64,000 nt of DNA from contig LNFB01000325.1 in assembly GCA_001464385.1 (NCBI GenBank), positions 50,089 to 114,088 of the forward strand, written 5' to 3'. A program made the translations under genes and the position numbers. This document shows positions 24,344-30,575 of this stretch, piece after piece. A model generated the notes under the pieces. The model made no database searches. It had not been told where the DNA came from and saw only the letters and a list, made by a program, of their open reading frames with translations. Numbering within the stretch: position 1 is the first letter of the stretch; every line of letters begins with the position of its first letter. This DNA is from Deltaproteobacteria bacterium Ga0077550. GTDB taxonomy: Bacteria; Myxococcota_A; Polyangia; Nannocystales; Nannocystaceae.

Positions 24344-25519
24344 ATGAACGCGCTCCTCCTCGCAGCGACGCTCGCCCAGGCCGGCGCACTCGCACCCGCC
24401 GCCGCGCCGACCCCCGTGACGGCGCCGCGCGAGCGCGTCGAAGTGCTGCGGCTGCGGATCGCCGGCGTCGACGCCGGCGCCTTCGCCCGCGAGCTCTCGT
24501 TGCGGCTGCCCGAGATCCCGGTCGTCTCGCACGGCGCCCCGCTCGAGGCGACGGGCTTCCTGGTGTTCGTCGATCTGCAGCCGTCGGCCAAGCCGCAGTC
24601 GTTCACGCTGACCCTCGTCGCGAGCGACGGCCGGGCGTACGACCGCGCGATCGATGCCGACCCGAGCTCGTCCCCCGACGACGTCGTGCGGCTGCTCGCC
24701 GGCAACGTCGCGAACCTGGTCTCCGCGATCGAGGCCGGCACGGAGCAGGCCGATCGCCGCGACGTGCCGATCCCCGCGCCGGCGGTCGTACCCACCGGCT
24801 GTCCCGCGTGCCCCGAGCTGCCGCCGGCGCGCGTCGACGTCGTGCAGCCGGTGTCCGCGGCACGCCCGAGCACGCCGCCGCGTTTCGAGCTCGGCGTCGG
24901 CGCGGTCGTCACCTCGGCGACGGGCCTCGGCGCGCCGAGGGACGCGGATCGCTTCGTCGGTGCCGGTGGCAACGTCGGCGTGTGGCTGCGTCACCGATCG
25001 GGCCTGCTGGTCGGCGCCGAGCTGCGCGTCCTGGGCCGCCGCCTGCCCCTGGACACGTCCTTGGTGCGGACACGCGTCGGGCTCGCGTTGGGCTACGCGT
25101 GGCGTCGCGGAGCGTTCGAGCTCGCGACGGCCGCGGCCGTCGGGGTGGAGCCGTGGTGGGTGCGCGCGGGCGGTCGCGCGAGCGATCTCGGTGACACCTC
25201 GGGCCGCGCGGCGCCGCGTCGCCCGCTGCTTGGCGGCGGCGTGTCGATCGTGCCCGCGCACCGCTTCTCCGCCGGCGGCGTCGACCTCCGGCTGGGGCCG
25301 CGCCTCGAGCTGTCGACGAGCTCTGCGGTCGGCGACGGTGGCCGTGTCGCGCAGCTGCTCGTCGACGAGGCCGGGGAGCTCCGCACCGTCGGACGACTCG
25401 GCGGTTGGGAGCTCGCGCTCGGCCTCGACGTCGTGATCTGGATCCCCGTACGCACGAAGGCCGACCGCGCCCCACGGGCGAAGTCGGCCTCCGGTGGATC
25501 GACGACCTCAGCTCGCTGA
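24344..25519 (+). CDS. Putative outer-membrane beta-barrel protein (module 1)
   Basis: A 391-residue exported protein. A signal peptide (MNALLLAATLAQAGALAP) precedes an alpha/beta domain of ~110 residues, then a Pro-rich linker with a CPAC pair. The ~220-residue C-terminal part alternates hydrophobic and polar residues like a barrel (GNVGVWLRHRSGLLVGAELR, ELALGLDVVIWIPV). I know no family, but the gene at 26250 has the same three-part plan. It may be the outer-membrane member of the sigma module. The last 12 bases overlap the convergent gene at 25508. Confidence 0.68.
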   Translation: MNALLLAATLAQAGALAPAAAPTPVTAPRERVEVLRLRIAGVDAGAFARELSLRLPEIPVVSHGAPLEATGFLVFVDLQPSAKPQSFTLTLVASDGRAYDRAIDADPSSSPDDVVRLLAGNVANLVSAIEAGTEQADRRDVPIPAPAVVPTGCPACPELPPARVDVVQPVSAARPSTPPRFELGVGAVVTSATGLGAPRDADRFVGAGGNVGVWLRHRSGLLVGAELRVLGRRLPLDTSLVRTRVGLALGYAWRRGAFELATAAAVGVEPWWVRAGGRASDLGDTSGRAAPRRPLLGGGVSIVPAHRFSAGGVDLRLGPRLELSTSSAVGDGGRVAQLLVDEAGELRTVGRLGGWELALGLDVVIWIPVRTKADRAPRAKSASGGSTTSAR

Positions 25520-26038
25520 CTTCGCGTCGGCCTCTTCGGCGGGCAGCGGCGCCTCGATCTCGCCGAGCACGCGCCGCAGCAGCCCCTCGACGAGCAGCGC
25601 GCGCTCGCCCGAGTCATAGCGTCCGTCCTGGTAGCGCGCCTGCACGTCGTCGAACTTCTCGTGGGCGTCGCGGATGACCTTCTTGAGCGGCTTGACCCGG
25701 CGCATGACCTCCTTCTGGTTGGACCAGAAGAACGAGATCAGCGTGGCCGCGGTGAAGCCGGTGAGGATCATGCCGAGCGGGCCGCCGATGAGGTACTTGA
25801 GGCCGACGCGCAGCGCGACGACACCCGCGGCCCCGAGGGCGAGCTCCTTGACGCCGCTCTTCTTCATGCGGCCCCAGGCCATCGGGAGCAGCTCACCCGA
25901 GGCGATCACCAGCGCCACGAACTCGGCCCGCTTGGCCCCGTGGTCGTAGGTTTCCTTGATGACCTGCTGCATGAACGCGTCGAACGTCTCGTAGACGTCG
26001 GCGGGGTACGCGGTGTGGGATTTCTGCGAGTCGGCCAT
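25508..26038 (-). CDS. Hypothetical membrane protein
   Basis: A 176-residue protein with two adjacent hydrophobic segments in the middle (ALGAAGVVALRVGLKYLIGG and PLGMILTGFTAATLISFFW), flanked by charged helices; the last ~70 residues are soluble and highly charged (KEVMRRVKPLKKVIRDAHEK). It looks like a helical hairpin in the inner membrane with cytoplasmic ends. No family recognised. TATCCT lies eight bases before ATG 26038, another leaderless-type start. It separates the two sigma modules and is convergent with the module 1 barrel gene, overlapping it by 12 bases. Confidence 0.8.
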   Translation of the reverse strand: MADSQKSHTAYPADVYETFDAFMQQVIKETYDHGAKRAEFVALVIASGELLPMAWGRMKKSGVKELALGAAGVVALRVGLKYLIGGPLGMILTGFTAATLISFFWSNQKEVMRRVKPLKKVIRDAHEKFDDVQARYQDGRYDSGERALLVEGLLRRVLGEIEAPLPAEEADAKSAS

Positions 26039-26046
26039 CGCGCCTC

Positions 26047-26052
26047 AGGATA
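26047..26052 (-). promoter_or_regulatory. -10-like box TATCCT, leaderless arrangement
   Basis: TATCCT on the minus strand ends eight bases before the ATG at 26038. Confidence 0.4.
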
Positions 26053-26120
26053 GCACCGCCTACCCGGCGGGCTGACGGGCTGTTCCCGGGCGCGCGTGTG
26101 CGGGCGGCTGCACGGGGCGC

Positions 26121-26126
26121 TATCCT
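26121..26126 (+). promoter_or_regulatory. -10-like box TATCCT before module 2
   Basis: TATCCT lies just upstream of the signal-peptide-like coding stretch of the barrel gene. The start codon expected 7-10 bases later is missing in that frame; a GTG two bases downstream (26128) is out of frame. Confidence 0.35.
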
Positions 26127-26249
26127 GGTGCGGCGAGGCGATCCACCACGCGCGCCCTGCTCCCATCGATCGCCCTGGCCGCGCTCGGCCCCGCGCCCGA
26201 GGTCGAGCTGAGGTGGCAGGCGCCGCCCGAGTGTCCGAGCGCGGAGCTC

Positions 26250-27143
26250 GTGCGGGGGCGGATCCGCGGCCTGTCGACGCGGGGAGGCGGCGGCCTCGCG
26301 GCCGACGTCGTGGTGACGTCGCGGGCGGACGGCCAGGGGTACGCCGCGGCCCTCGTGTTCGAACGCGACGGGGTCCGCTCGACGCGGGAGCTGGTCGGGG
26401 AGGCGTGCGACGTGCTCGCGGACGCGGTGGCGGTCGTCGTCGCGATCGAGGGCGATGGCGCGGCCAACGTGGCATCCGACGCTGCGGTGCCGGAGCCGGC
26501 CGAGCCCGCGGCGACGGTGCCCGCGGCGCCGCCCGACGCCACCGCGCCGACCCCCGCGCCCGGGCCCGCCTCCGACGGGGCGCCGCGCGGCGCCGATCGA
26601 GGGGAGTCGCGCCGCGCACGGCCGCGGGTCGCGGTGCGTGCCGCGGGTGGTGTCGAGGGGCGCGGCGCCCCGGGGCTGACCGGCGTGCTCGCGCTGGGCA
26701 CCGGGATCCGTTGGTCGCGTTGGCACCTCGACCTCGAGCTGGCCCACGCGTTCGCGCGGACGCGACGGCTGCCCGCGCCGAGCGACGACGTCGGGGCGCG
26801 GGTCGGCCTGTGGTCGGCGTCGCTCGGCGGCGCGTTCGTGCCGACGCGCGGCCGCGTCGGGGTGCCGCTGTCGCTGCGCCTCGAGCTCGGCGACGCCGTC
26901 GCGTCGGGCTTCGGCGACGCGTCGTCGCGCCGCGCCCACGCGCTGTGGCTCGCGACGCGACTCGGCGTCGGCCTGCGGATCGACCTCGGCCAGCGCGTGA
27001 CCCTCGGGCTCGACCCCTCGATGGCGATCGCGTGGGTCCGGCCGCGCTTCGCGGCGCGCACCCCGAATGGCGAGCAGACCGTGGCCCAGGCGGCGTGGAT
27101 CGGCTGGCGCGTGGTCGCCGGCGTCGAGGTGCACTTTCCGTGA
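26250..27143 (+). CDS. Putative outer-membrane beta-barrel protein (module 2), start uncertain
   Basis: 297 residues from GTG 26250, but coding sequence clearly extends upstream. The same frame back to about 26136 reads as a signal peptide (ALLPSIALAALGPAP) followed by VELRWQAPPECPSAELVRG, with no ATG, GTG or TTG before the stop at 26073. GTG 26128 would serve if one base were missing nearby, so a sequencing or real one-base deletion is possible. The protein has an N-terminal alpha/beta domain, a Pro/Ala linker, and a C-terminal half with barrel-like alternation ending VVAGVEVHFP (aromatic last residue region). Its stop overlaps the sigma gene (GTGA). Paralogous in plan to the gene at 24344. 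Confidence 0.68.
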   Translation: MRGRIRGLSTRGGGGLAADVVVTSRADGQGYAAALVFERDGVRSTRELVGEACDVLADAVAVVVAIEGDGAANVASDAAVPEPAEPAATVPAAPPDATAPTPAPGPASDGAPRGADRGESRRARPRVAVRAAGGVEGRGAPGLTGVLALGTGIRWSRWHLDLELAHAFARTRRLPAPSDDVGARVGLWSASLGGAFVPTRGRVGVPLSLRLELGDAVASGFGDASSRRAHALWLATRLGVGLRIDLGQRVTLGLDPSMAIAWVRPRFAARTPNGEQTVAQAAWIGWRVVAGVEVHFP

Positions 27144-27745
27144 CGAAAGCGGCGCCCGGCGGGCAGTGGGCGGCGGTGGGGACGTCCGCCGGAGCTCCCG
27201 GATCGAGCGAGCCCACCACGTTCGCCGCGATCTGGACCCGGTACTTCGACATGGTGCGCCGAACCCTCGCCTGCCTGGGTGTCCCCGCGACGACGCTCGA
27301 CGACGCCGTCCAGGAGGTGTTCCTGGTCGTGCACCGGCGCCTCGCGACGACGGCCGGCGCGGTGGCCGAGGACGCCGCGGCGAGCCAGAAGCAGTGGATC
27401 TACGGCATCGCGCGGCGGGTCGCGTGGCGCCACCATCGGACGCTCACGCGCGAGCGTCGTCGCCTCGAGCTGGTCGAGCCGCCGAGCTCCGCGCGGCTCC
27501 CCGACAGCCTCGTCGAGCGCTCCGAGGCGATCGCGTTCATGACCGACTTCCTCGAGGCCCTCGATCCCGACCAGCGCGAGGTCTTCGTCCTCGCCGAGAT
27601 CGAGAGCTTCACCGCGCGCGAGATCGCAGAAGTGATGGCGAGCAGCCCGAACACCGTCGCGTCGCGCCTGCGGCTGGCGCGGGCGAAGTTCGAGGCCGCG
27701 CTGCAGCGGCACCGCGCCAAGCTCTCGCGGGAGGAGCGGCGATGA
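27140..27745 (+). CDS. ECF RNA polymerase sigma factor (module 2)
   Basis: A 201-residue sigma factor. Region 2 includes IWTRYFDMVRRTLACLGVPA, TTLDDAVQEVFLVVHRRLAT and KQWIYGIARRVAWRHHR. Region 4 includes ALDPDQREVFVLAEIESF and the HTH AREIAEVMASSPNTVASRLR, a textbook ECF region 4. It begins at GTG 27140 inside the stop codon of the barrel gene, and its stop overlaps the ATG of the membrane regulator (ATGA). It is thus embedded in a translationally chained operon of barrel, sigma, regulator and lipoprotein. This makes a trans-envelope signalling role plausible. Confidence 0.93.
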   Translation: MTKAAPGGQWAAVGTSAGAPGSSEPTTFAAIWTRYFDMVRRTLACLGVPATTLDDAVQEVFLVVHRRLATTAGAVAEDAAASQKQWIYGIARRVAWRHHRTLTRERRRLELVEPPSSARLPDSLVERSEAIAFMTDFLEALDPDQREVFVLAEIESFTAREIAEVMASSPNTVASRLRLARAKFEAALQRHRAKLSREERR

Positions 27746-28449
27746 GCTCGCCCGAGGGCCGCGAGATGATCGATCGGTTCCGTCGCGACCTCCGCGACGA
27801 CGATCACCGGGATGCGCTGTGGGAGCAGATGCAGCGGCGCATCGCCGCGGAGGCGCCGTCGCGCCGGGGCCCGCTCGTGATCGCGACCGCGATCCTCGTC
27901 GCGGCCGCGGCCGCCCTCGTGCTGTGGATGCGGCCGGAGCCGCGCGCGCACGCCGTCGCGGACCCCGGCGAGCAGGCCGTCGATCGCGTCGCGGGAGCCC
28001 CCGACGCCGCTCTGCGCGTGGCCGCGCCGGTGCCCGCCGAGCTGCCGAGCCCGCCGCGGGTCGCCGCGCCGATCCCCGCTCCGCCCCCGCCGCTGCAGCG
28101 GCCGATCGCGGCCCCCGCGGTGCCCGCCCCCGGCACATCCGGCGACGATCCCTTCGCCCGCGAGGTCACGCTGATCCGCAGCGCCCGCGAGGCCGCCCTG
28201 CGCGGCGACTGGGACGCCGTCGCGACGCTCCTCGATCGCCACGCACAGGCGTTCCCGACCGGCGCGCTGCGGCGCGAGCGGATGACCCTCGCGATCGATC
28301 GCCTGTGCGCGCGGGGCGAGCTCGATCGCGCCGTCGTGCACGCGCGCCGGCTGCTCGAGGCCTTCCCGGGCGATGCGACCGCGCAGCGGCGGGCGTCCAC
28401 GCCGTGCCCAGCCGATTCGGTGACGAAACCAACCCCGAGCGGGCAGTGA
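27742..28449 (+). CDS. Single-pass membrane protein, probable sigma regulator with TPR-like end (module 2)
   Basis: A 235-residue protein coupled to the sigma gene (ATGA). About 48 cytoplasmic residues begin MSSPEGREMIDRFRRDLRDD and include ALWEQMQRRIAAEAPS, like many anti-sigma N-termini. A transmembrane helix follows (about 49-69, LVIATAILVAAAAALVLW), then a Pro/Ala-rich linker and a C-terminal helical pair. That pair looks like one to two TPRs (EAALRGDWDAVATLLDRHAQ, then GELDRAVVHARRLLEAFPGD). The plan matches the gene at 22322 with a shorter cytoplasmic part. No zinc-binding HXXXCXXC motif is present. Anti-sigma function is inference from position and topology. Confidence 0.82.
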   Translation: MSSPEGREMIDRFRRDLRDDDHRDALWEQMQRRIAAEAPSRRGPLVIATAILVAAAAALVLWMRPEPRAHAVADPGEQAVDRVAGAPDAALRVAAPVPAELPSPPRVAAPIPAPPPPLQRPIAAPAVPAPGTSGDDPFAREVTLIRSAREAALRGDWDAVATLLDRHAQAFPTGALRRERMTLAIDRLCARGELDRAVVHARRLLEAFPGDATAQRRASTPCPADSVTKPTPSGQ

Positions 28450-28457
28450 CACGCGCC

Positions 28458-29318
28458 ATGACCAAGTACGTCCGTGATCTCCGTTCGCTCGCGCTCGTCG
28501 CCGTCGCCGCCGCGGCGTGCGGGACCAAGTACGTCGCCGACCTCGACACCGAGGCGCAGCAGGGCTCGGGCGACGGCGAGGGCGGGAGCACGGACGCGAC
28601 CGAGGGCCACACCGGCGCGCAGTCGACCACCGCCGCGCCGACGACCGAGGGCGCCGAGTCCACGGGCGCGGCCGGCGAGTGCGAGCCGCAGGCGTCGTGC
28701 TACTCGGGCGGCGACGTCGCGACCACGTACTTCACGATCTTCCGCGAGCCGACGTTCGCTTCGGACGACGTCACCGACGCGTGCACGCTCGCGACCAGCA
28801 TCTACGACTCGTTCGGTGACTTCTGGCGGCTGTCGTTCACGTGCGATGGCGCGAGCGTGGAGTTCACCGGCCCGCTGCCCGAGGCGACGGCGGCCCGCAT
28901 CGTCGTCGACGGCGAGTACCAGGTCCGCCTCGTCGTGGCGGATGCGTACACCGAGGTCGTGACGATCACCGCGGCGGACGGCACGGTCGAGGTCCTGGCG
29001 CAGAGCGGCGCCTCGCTCGAGGACTTCGGGGCCCCCTCGGCCTACGGCGACTTCACGATCACCGCGCTCGACGACGTGTGCGAGCCGACCTGCGTCCCGG
29101 CCGAGACCTGCTGGGGCCAGGATCAGCAGCGCCTCGTGTTCGGTCTCGGCGAGGACGAGGTCGAGGTCTGGGACCACAGCCGCGGGGAGCTCGGCGACTA
29201 CGCGATCGCGGTGGGCCAGGCCACGGGCGTCGAGCAGGTCCACCCCGGCATCCCGGCCTGCGAGATCGAGAACCTCCCAGTCTACAACTTCATCATCGCC
29301 AACGTCGCCGCGCCGTAG
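28458..29318 (+). CDS. Lipoprotein of unknown function (module 2)
   Basis: A 286-residue lipoprotein. The signal (SLALVAVAAAAC) places the lipidated Cys near residue 20. A Thr/Glu/Gly-rich linker of ~45 residues is followed by a ~215-residue globular domain with three or four Cys pairs (CEPQASC, CTLATS...FTC, CEPTCVPAETC). The domain is beta-rich, with no family I can name. A GTG at 28446 overlapping the upstream stop is an alternative start; ATG 28458 gives a compact signal. It closes the second sigma module and could be its extracytoplasmic sensor or target. Confidence 0.82.
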   Translation: MTKYVRDLRSLALVAVAAAACGTKYVADLDTEAQQGSGDGEGGSTDATEGHTGAQSTTAAPTTEGAESTGAAGECEPQASCYSGGDVATTYFTIFREPTFASDDVTDACTLATSIYDSFGDFWRLSFTCDGASVEFTGPLPEATAARIVVDGEYQVRLVVADAYTEVVTITAADGTVEVLAQSGASLEDFGAPSAYGDFTITALDDVCEPTCVPAETCWGQDQQRLVFGLGEDEVEVWDHSRGELGDYAIAVGQATGVEQVHPGIPACEIENLPVYNFIIANVAAP

Positions 29319-29334
29319 CGCCGCGCGCCCGTGC

Positions 29335-29340
29335 TAGAAC
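29335..29340 (+). promoter_or_regulatory. -10-like box TAGAAC, leaderless arrangement
   Basis: TAGAAC ends eight bases before ATG 29349. The match is weaker than for the other boxes. Confidence 0.25.
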
Positions 29341-29348
29341 CGCCCGCG

Positions 29349-30479
29349 ATGTCGCGGGCCCAGTGGTTCTTCGTCTCTGCCTTCGCGGTCGCGTGTCGGC
29401 CGTCGACCCCGTCCACGCCGCCCGAGCCGCCGGTGTCGCCCGAGCCGCCCGCCTCGTGGGTCGCCGACGGCCCGTGGCAGGCGATCGGCGGTACCGAGTA
29501 TCCCGGCAAGCAGGACGACGTGGTCTTCGTCTCGCCGAAGGTCGGCTTCTACGGCAACGGCAGCGGCGCCGTGCTGCGCACCGACGACGGCGGCGACACC
29601 TGGCGCGAGCTGTGGAAGCAGCCGGGCACGTACGTGCGCGCGCTCGGCTTCCTCGACGAGCGCCGCGGCTTCCTCGGCAACCTCGGCCCCGACTACTTCC
29701 CCGGCGTGACCGACGACGCGATGCTCTATCGCACCGACGACGGCGGCGAGCACTGGACCAAGGTCGCGCTGCCCGACACCGAGGGTGCCCGCGGCGTGTG
29801 TGCGATCGACGTGCTGTCGGTCGACTTCATCAACGCCGGCGTCCGCGACCACAAGGAGATCGTGCACGTCGGTGGCCGCGTCGGTGGCCCCGCGTCGCTG
29901 TTCCGCAGCGACGACGGCGGTGACACGTGGAAGCGCCTCGCGCTGCCGCCCGAAGCCGCGATGATCCTCGACGTGCACTTCGTCGACGTGAACACGGGCT
30001 TCGTCTTCGCCGGCAGCGATTCCAACGTCGAGGCGTCGAACGCGGTGATCCTGAAGACCACGGACAGCGGACGCTCGTGGCGCGTCGCGTATCGATCGAC
30101 GCGGCCGTTCGAGCTGACGTGGAAGGCGTCCTTCCCCACGCGCGACGTCGGCTACGCGACGCTGCAGAGCTACAACCCGGAGCCCGCGCTCGCGCAGCGC
30201 TACGTGCTGAAGACCACCGACGGCGGTGACTCGTGGCAGGAGCTGCCGCTCGTCGTCGATCCGAAGGCCCAGACCTTCGGCGTCGGCTTCGTCGACGAGC
30301 GCCATGGATGGATCGGCGGCGTGCCCCATGGCTTCGAGACCCGGGACGGCGGGGCGACGTGGACGGCGGTCCCGGAGCTCGGCGTCGCGACCAACAAGAT
30401 CCGCATCGTGCCCGACGGTGACGCGCGGGCGGTGTTCGGCATCGGCAAGGATCTGCGCCGCCTGCGACTGCATCGCTGA
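29349..30479 (+). CDS. BNR/Ycf48-like beta-propeller lipoprotein
   Basis: A 376-residue exported protein. The signal FFVSAFAVAC is followed by a Pro-rich linker, then a repeat domain of the sialidase/photosystem-stability-factor type. The Asp-box-like unit recurs at least five times (RTDDGGDTWREL, RTDDGGEHWTKV, RSDDGGDTWKRL, KTTDSGRSWRVA, KTTDGGDSWQEL, ETRDGGATWTAV), predicting a six- or seven-bladed propeller. Ycf48/HCF136 assist photosystem II assembly in phototrophs, but bacterial relatives are common and of unknown role, so no photosynthetic function is implied. Catalytic sialidase residues are not evident. The next gene has its own promoter, so the two may not be cotranscribed. Confidence 0.88.
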   Translation: MSRAQWFFVSAFAVACRPSTPSTPPEPPVSPEPPASWVADGPWQAIGGTEYPGKQDDVVFVSPKVGFYGNGSGAVLRTDDGGDTWRELWKQPGTYVRALGFLDERRGFLGNLGPDYFPGVTDDAMLYRTDDGGEHWTKVALPDTEGARGVCAIDVLSVDFINAGVRDHKEIVHVGGRVGGPASLFRSDDGGDTWKRLALPPEAAMILDVHFVDVNTGFVFAGSDSNVEASNAVILKTTDSGRSWRVAYRSTRPFELTWKASFPTRDVGYATLQSYNPEPALAQRYVLKTTDGGDSWQELPLVVDPKAQTFGVGFVDERHGWIGGVPHGFETRDGGATWTAVPELGVATNKIRIVPDGDARAVFGIGKDLRRLRLHR

Positions 30480-30535
30480 CGGCCCCGCGAGCGGTCCCCC
30501 GAGCGCGACTCGGGCTGCGCAAACGCGGCGCGGGT

Positions 30536-30564
30536 TTGACACCCCGCGCGCGCGCTTCCACAAT
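30536..30564 (+). promoter_or_regulatory. Sigma-70-type promoter TTGACA-N17-CACAAT
   Basis: A perfect -35 TTGACA (30536-30541), 17-base spacer and -10 CACAAT (30559-30564) lie in front of the TPR-peptidase gene (ATG 30576). The expected transcription start is within about five bases of the ATG. The -35 sits in the loop of an inverted repeat, GCGCGGG at 30528-30534 and CCCGCGC at 30543-30549. Confidence 0.55.
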
Positions 30565-30575
30565 CCTCGGCGACG

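Noticed and set aside
29349..30479. Photosystem II assembly role for the Ycf48-like protein
   Set aside because: The repeat is a general BNR propeller and no photosynthetic genes are near; only the fold is supported.
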